A model generated the notes under the pieces. That model had not been told where the DNA came from and ran no database searches. It saw only the letters and a program-made list of their open reading frames with translations. A program made the translations under genes and the position numbers. Shown piece after piece: positions 60,430 to 64,000 of a stretch of DNA of 64,000 bases. Numbering within the stretch: position 1 is the stretch's first letter; each line of letters begins with the position of its first letter. The DNA comes from Coffea arabica. Its lineage: Eukaryota; Streptophyta; Magnoliopsida; Gentianales; Rubiaceae. Where the stretch lies: assembly GCF_036785885.1 (NCBI RefSeq), contig NC_092323.1:13648501-13712500 (forward strand), given 5' to 3'.

Positions 60430-62570
60430 ACTTGAAATTTGGCGCCTTTCAATAATTGAGTAAGAAATATGACATTCACCAATCAAGCAGCCTGGTTAGA
60501 AAACAGAAATAGCCCACATCATCAGAAGTCTTCATGGTCATGATAGTGCTACATATTGCCCCAAGGTAAAGTGAGATATAGGATATGATTTCCCAAATTG
60601 CATTAATCATTTCTTATCCATTACCAAACCCCATCTAATTTTGTCATTAGCAAAAAGCAAAACCACCATTTTCTTGAAAGGATGAAGATGGATGGACATG
60701 TGCCAAAGAGACAAAATACTTGTGGGATCCATGTCTACGCAACGCAGGATTATATATAATTGTTGTCTATGTAAAGAGAAAAACCATGGATTAGGAGGGG
60801 AAGCGGTAGTGGTAGAAACTGCTGGCAAATAAGTCAAAGTTCATGCGGTGAAGGGAAGTTAACAGTGAAGAGTCAGAATTGCAAAAAAGAGAAAAGGAGA
60901 AAGAGAAGAATAAATCATAATCATCATTTTCCCATACGAAACTAGGGAAGGCAAAGAAGTTAATTTGAGTGCGACAATCCATCGTCAATTGCGGCGCCAG
61001 CGAGCCAACCAGAAAGCGGACGGAGAAAAGGACCCTCAAAATCAAATGCCATTGCAAGCTAGTAGTTTGATCCAGTTTTTACATTTACGGTATCCCTTGT
61101 AAAATTTTGCATTCTTTAGATTTTTATGGATTTATTTAGCGAGTGCCTGTTCAGTTTCGTCCGTTAACTTTTCAGTGAAATAAAATTAAACTGAAAAGAT
61201 ATCTGACCGTACGCTCGTTAGAAAAATTTTCTTTTATAGTTATTTAGAGTATTGATTAGTATGTGTGTGTCTATATATATATATATGGATATAGTCATAT
61301 TTGCTATCCACTTTTAGAATAAATTTTTTATTATTTTTTGTTTACAAATAATACTTGAAAATTCTTTAATGAGTACTTTAATGGGCACTTGTTACACCAA
61401 AAAAAAAAAAGAAAAGAAAAAAGTCGTAGACACGTAAAATTTTGGATGGATAAATAAACTTTAGTACAATTCTTTTGAAAATTTAGCGACAACATATATG
61501 TTTTCATTCAAAAGTACTTATGATAATTTTAAATTTGTAGGAGTGACTATCCCATCCCATGCTAAGTCTGAACATATACAAGTTTCAGTCTAGATGCACT
61601 TGCATAAGAAATCTTGTCATATATAAGGCGATTTCTTGAAGTGAGTAATCTGTGTTAGTGTTAGAGATGATAGTAACAGAAACTATTAAGATTTTGTGAG
61701 TTGAACATCAATTAATTCTAGTTTAACTTGGATCAAATTGACCTATTCTTCAAAACATACTACTATTTCAGTATTTTTTTTTTTTTTTTTTGTGCTGCGT
61801 GACTCACTAGCACACACTTGCAAGGTTGGACCTAGTGAAATAAATTCCAAGACAACCTCATCAACAAGTTGAATTGAATATGATATAGTAAAAGTTATAT
61901 TTGAAAGTGATTTCTTATAATAGTAAATGTTCCTCTTGTCGTGTCATTTTCATCTGACAGCTAACCAATTTACTGACCTAAAATAAAGTAAATATTTCAA
62001 AATTATTTAAAATAATATCTATACTATATATAAAGGATGAGGAAGGGGTTTGGGGTTAACATTTATCGTCTTTCTTTTTTATCCCCATAAAAACTACTTT
62101 TACTTTAACTACCTATACGTACTTATGACTATTTTTACTTTTAACTATTTAAGTATATGTTTTCAACATAACTATCCCTAAACACTACAACTACCAATAT
62201 AAAATTATTTTATGAGAACTATTTCAAAGATTAAAGTTTGCTTTAGTAATAAAAGTTTTATTTAAAATATACGACCATCAATATTATATATATATTTTTT
62301 GATTGCACACACATTGGATATGCGATGAGCACTAGTTGAGATAATTTTTGTGATGTGATGTCTGTAAGATAAAAATGTTACTAGAAAAATATAATTAAAA
62401 TTTATATTTATAATGCAAACGAAATAATATTCAAAAGTGTTTTTATTTTTTTTCTTCCTTGTTTAAACCTTTTCCAGGCTAGATAAATAGTAAATGGACC
62501 GTGGTTACAAAGCAACCTTTTTGTCCTTTTCTTATTATTATTTAATTTCCTCGTTTGGGTGCAAAGGGAA
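60430..62570. other. gene-free stretch
   Basis: Frames at 60607-61057 (minus) are unrecognised. There is an (AT)n run near 61274-61286. 62340-62430 is a decayed piece of the 'TTTTTGTGATGTGATG' MITE family. Confidence 0.4.
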
Positions 62571-62689
62571 GCTTTTACTTTCAGGGACGGACGGTGAGCA
62601 AGTTGCGGAGTTAGCGTGAGAATGAAGCGAAGCCATCGGATTTGTTGCGGGCCCCGCTGGGATCGAGAGATATTAGTGGAGCCTGTTAT

Positions 62690-62760
62690 TTACGTCTGAC
62701 ACGTCATTTCCTACGTGGCCGTCACTTATATGCCACGCAAAGTATAATATCCACCGCCGT
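62690..62760. promoter_or_regulatory. ACGT-core cluster without an adjacent gene
   Basis: 'TTACGTCTGACACGTCATT', 'CTACGTGGCC' and 'TGCCACGC' fall within about 60 bp, in a local GC-richer island (62575-62765). The composition resembles a stress-type plant promoter, but no coding frame follows within the window on either side. Confidence 0.35.
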
Positions 62761-62779
62761 TATCCTATCCAAACATTTC

Positions 62780-64000
62780 CAAGGTTTAATGATGTTCTAA
62801 AGCTAATCTAAGGATTTTTTTTTTTTTTGAAGGAACTAATCCTAAGTTCACAGGGCACAAACTATTGCTACAACGTTAAAGGCCTTTCGTATAGTGGTTA
62901 AAGTTAAAATCCTTTTTACGTTTTTTAAATTTCACGCTTCTCCTATTAGGGAAAAAAAATATTATCACAATATAAATTTTAGTTCATTGGAGTGGAGTAA
63001 ATTATTGACGTCAAGGAAAAAAAAAGATAAATTTTAACTCATCATAGAATTTTTTTTTTTTTAAACGACAACTAGGGCATCACTTGTGGAAGATTAGGTT
63101 CGTATTGAAATAGATTAATTTGTCATTTTACATATAATTAATTGTAGAACTAAAATAGATGCTGTGGCGTTATTACTAGCCTTTCTAGAAAAGTAAAGAG
63201 ACTTCTTCATTTGTTTTCATACTTGGTTTATGTTTCTTAATAATGTTCCCATTTTTCTTCAAAAATGATCCAAAGTTCAATGGCCTTGATTGATTAAAAA
63301 ATTGTATGCATTTCTTAGTTCCTTGGTTTTTTTTCCCTCCCTTTTTCAGCAGCATTTGTTTGTTTGATACCAAAATTGTAATAGATTGATATAGCATAAA
63401 ATTTTTAAGTAAAATACTTAAAAGGAAAAAAATTTGTTGTGCCTTTTCTTCAGTTTAAGGTCTGCCAAATTGCCATAGTCCGAATATAAGTAGCTATTAA
63501 GCCAATATTTTTTTAACTTCTAACTGTAAAATTCAAGATTAAAATGTACTTTTACATTGAAGAAGCTTATACGCAATAATAAATGTGTACTTTGCAGTGA
63601 GATATCTCTTTGAAGGACCCTTTGTTTGCCACGTTCAAATGAACACATCTCGCTTTCTGAATCTGATGGTCATTGACAATGAAACCAGATTTCTTTGTCG
63701 ACTAAGCCACTATTTCTGAAATTGAAGGATGACTAGAAACAATTGAAGACCACTAAGGTGTGACTTGATGCACATTGAGTCTTAAATTCTCTCGTCATGC
63801 TGACACATTTTTATCGTTTGAGGGGATCCTATGATCACAGTTTGGATTCTAGGGTGCAATTGATGATGGGGATGGGTTTGATTTGAATTTAGTCGGATGA
63901 GATTGATTCTGAAACGTAACTTTTTAGAGTACAGAAATTTGTTATATTTCTGTTTATTGATGTGTTAATATCTACATCTGTTATATTATTGATCATACAG
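62780..64000. other. gene-free right edge
   Basis: No gene recognised to the end of the window. The minus frame 63185-63397 has no domain. A promoter for a gene beyond the edge cannot be excluded. Confidence 0.4.

Noticed and set aside
62790..62860. T-run flanked by similar 'CTAATC(C)TAAG' words, possible retroposed tail
   Set aside because: The flanking words are not identical and are short; not enough for a target duplication.
1..64000. CRISPR arrays, operons, prophage or bacterial-type systems
   Set aside because: Spliced plant genes and plant repeats throughout; no regularly spaced repeats or prokaryotic gene layout.
1..64000. Intact tRNA, rRNA or known miRNA genes
   Set aside because: Only tRNA-like fragments within mobile elements were found; no complete cloverleaf or familiar miRNA sequence.

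Overview
This is an AT-rich stretch of a plant nuclear genome, almost certainly from a eudicot. The evidence is a spliced plant trehalose-6-phosphate phosphatase gene with GT-AG introns, an AP2/ERF transcription factor, PLAT-domain and LEA_2/NDR1-HIN1-like genes, and many miniature transposable elements. The repeated terminal motifs (a 'GTGTTTGGATT'-ended MITE carrying 'TTTTTGTGATGTGATG') remind me of asterid genomes such as Rubiaceae, but that is an impression, not a demonstration.

Layout. 0-10.5 kb holds a small PLAT/LH2-domain cluster: two complete two-exon genes on the minus strand (5140-5762 and 9799-10437) and three orphan first exons (247-312 on plus; 4310-4381 and about 9188-9241 on minus). 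A hAT-type MITE (1690-2463) and two members of one Mutator-like family with 9-bp target duplications (2553-3956, 8202-8689) lie among them. 13054-13803 is an intronless NDR1/HIN1-like (LEA_2) gene. 14-24 kb has no recognisable gene; it contains a 1390-bp non-autonomous hAT element with 8-bp target duplications (17726-19115) and a SINE with target duplications and an A-tail (24064-24199). 24715-28058 (minus) is a complete trehalose-6-phosphate phosphatase gene of 11 coding exons plus a leader intron. Upstream are a 317-bp MITE with 110-bp perfect inverted repeats and, beyond it, a cluster of G-box/ACGT cores. 29-57 kb is gene-poor and filled with MITEs, retroposed fragments and simple repeats. 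57044-58204 (minus) is a RAP2-4-like AP2/ERF factor with a probable leader intron. 59-64 kb shows no gene.

Four to five genes are confidently readable: two PLAT proteins (stress-related secretory/ER proteins), one NHL membrane protein, one TPP and one ERF. They do not form an operon or a recognised biosynthetic cluster. Their common theme, abiotic-stress or ABA-type response, is an inference from family knowledge. I found no CRISPR, rRNA, intact tRNA or organelle insertion that I can defend. I also see no convincing new multi-gene system. The most interesting features are the exon-1-only PLAT relics, the young hairpin MITE between the TPP core promoter and its G-box cluster, and a TPP splice donor that lies inside a tetranucleotide microsatellite.
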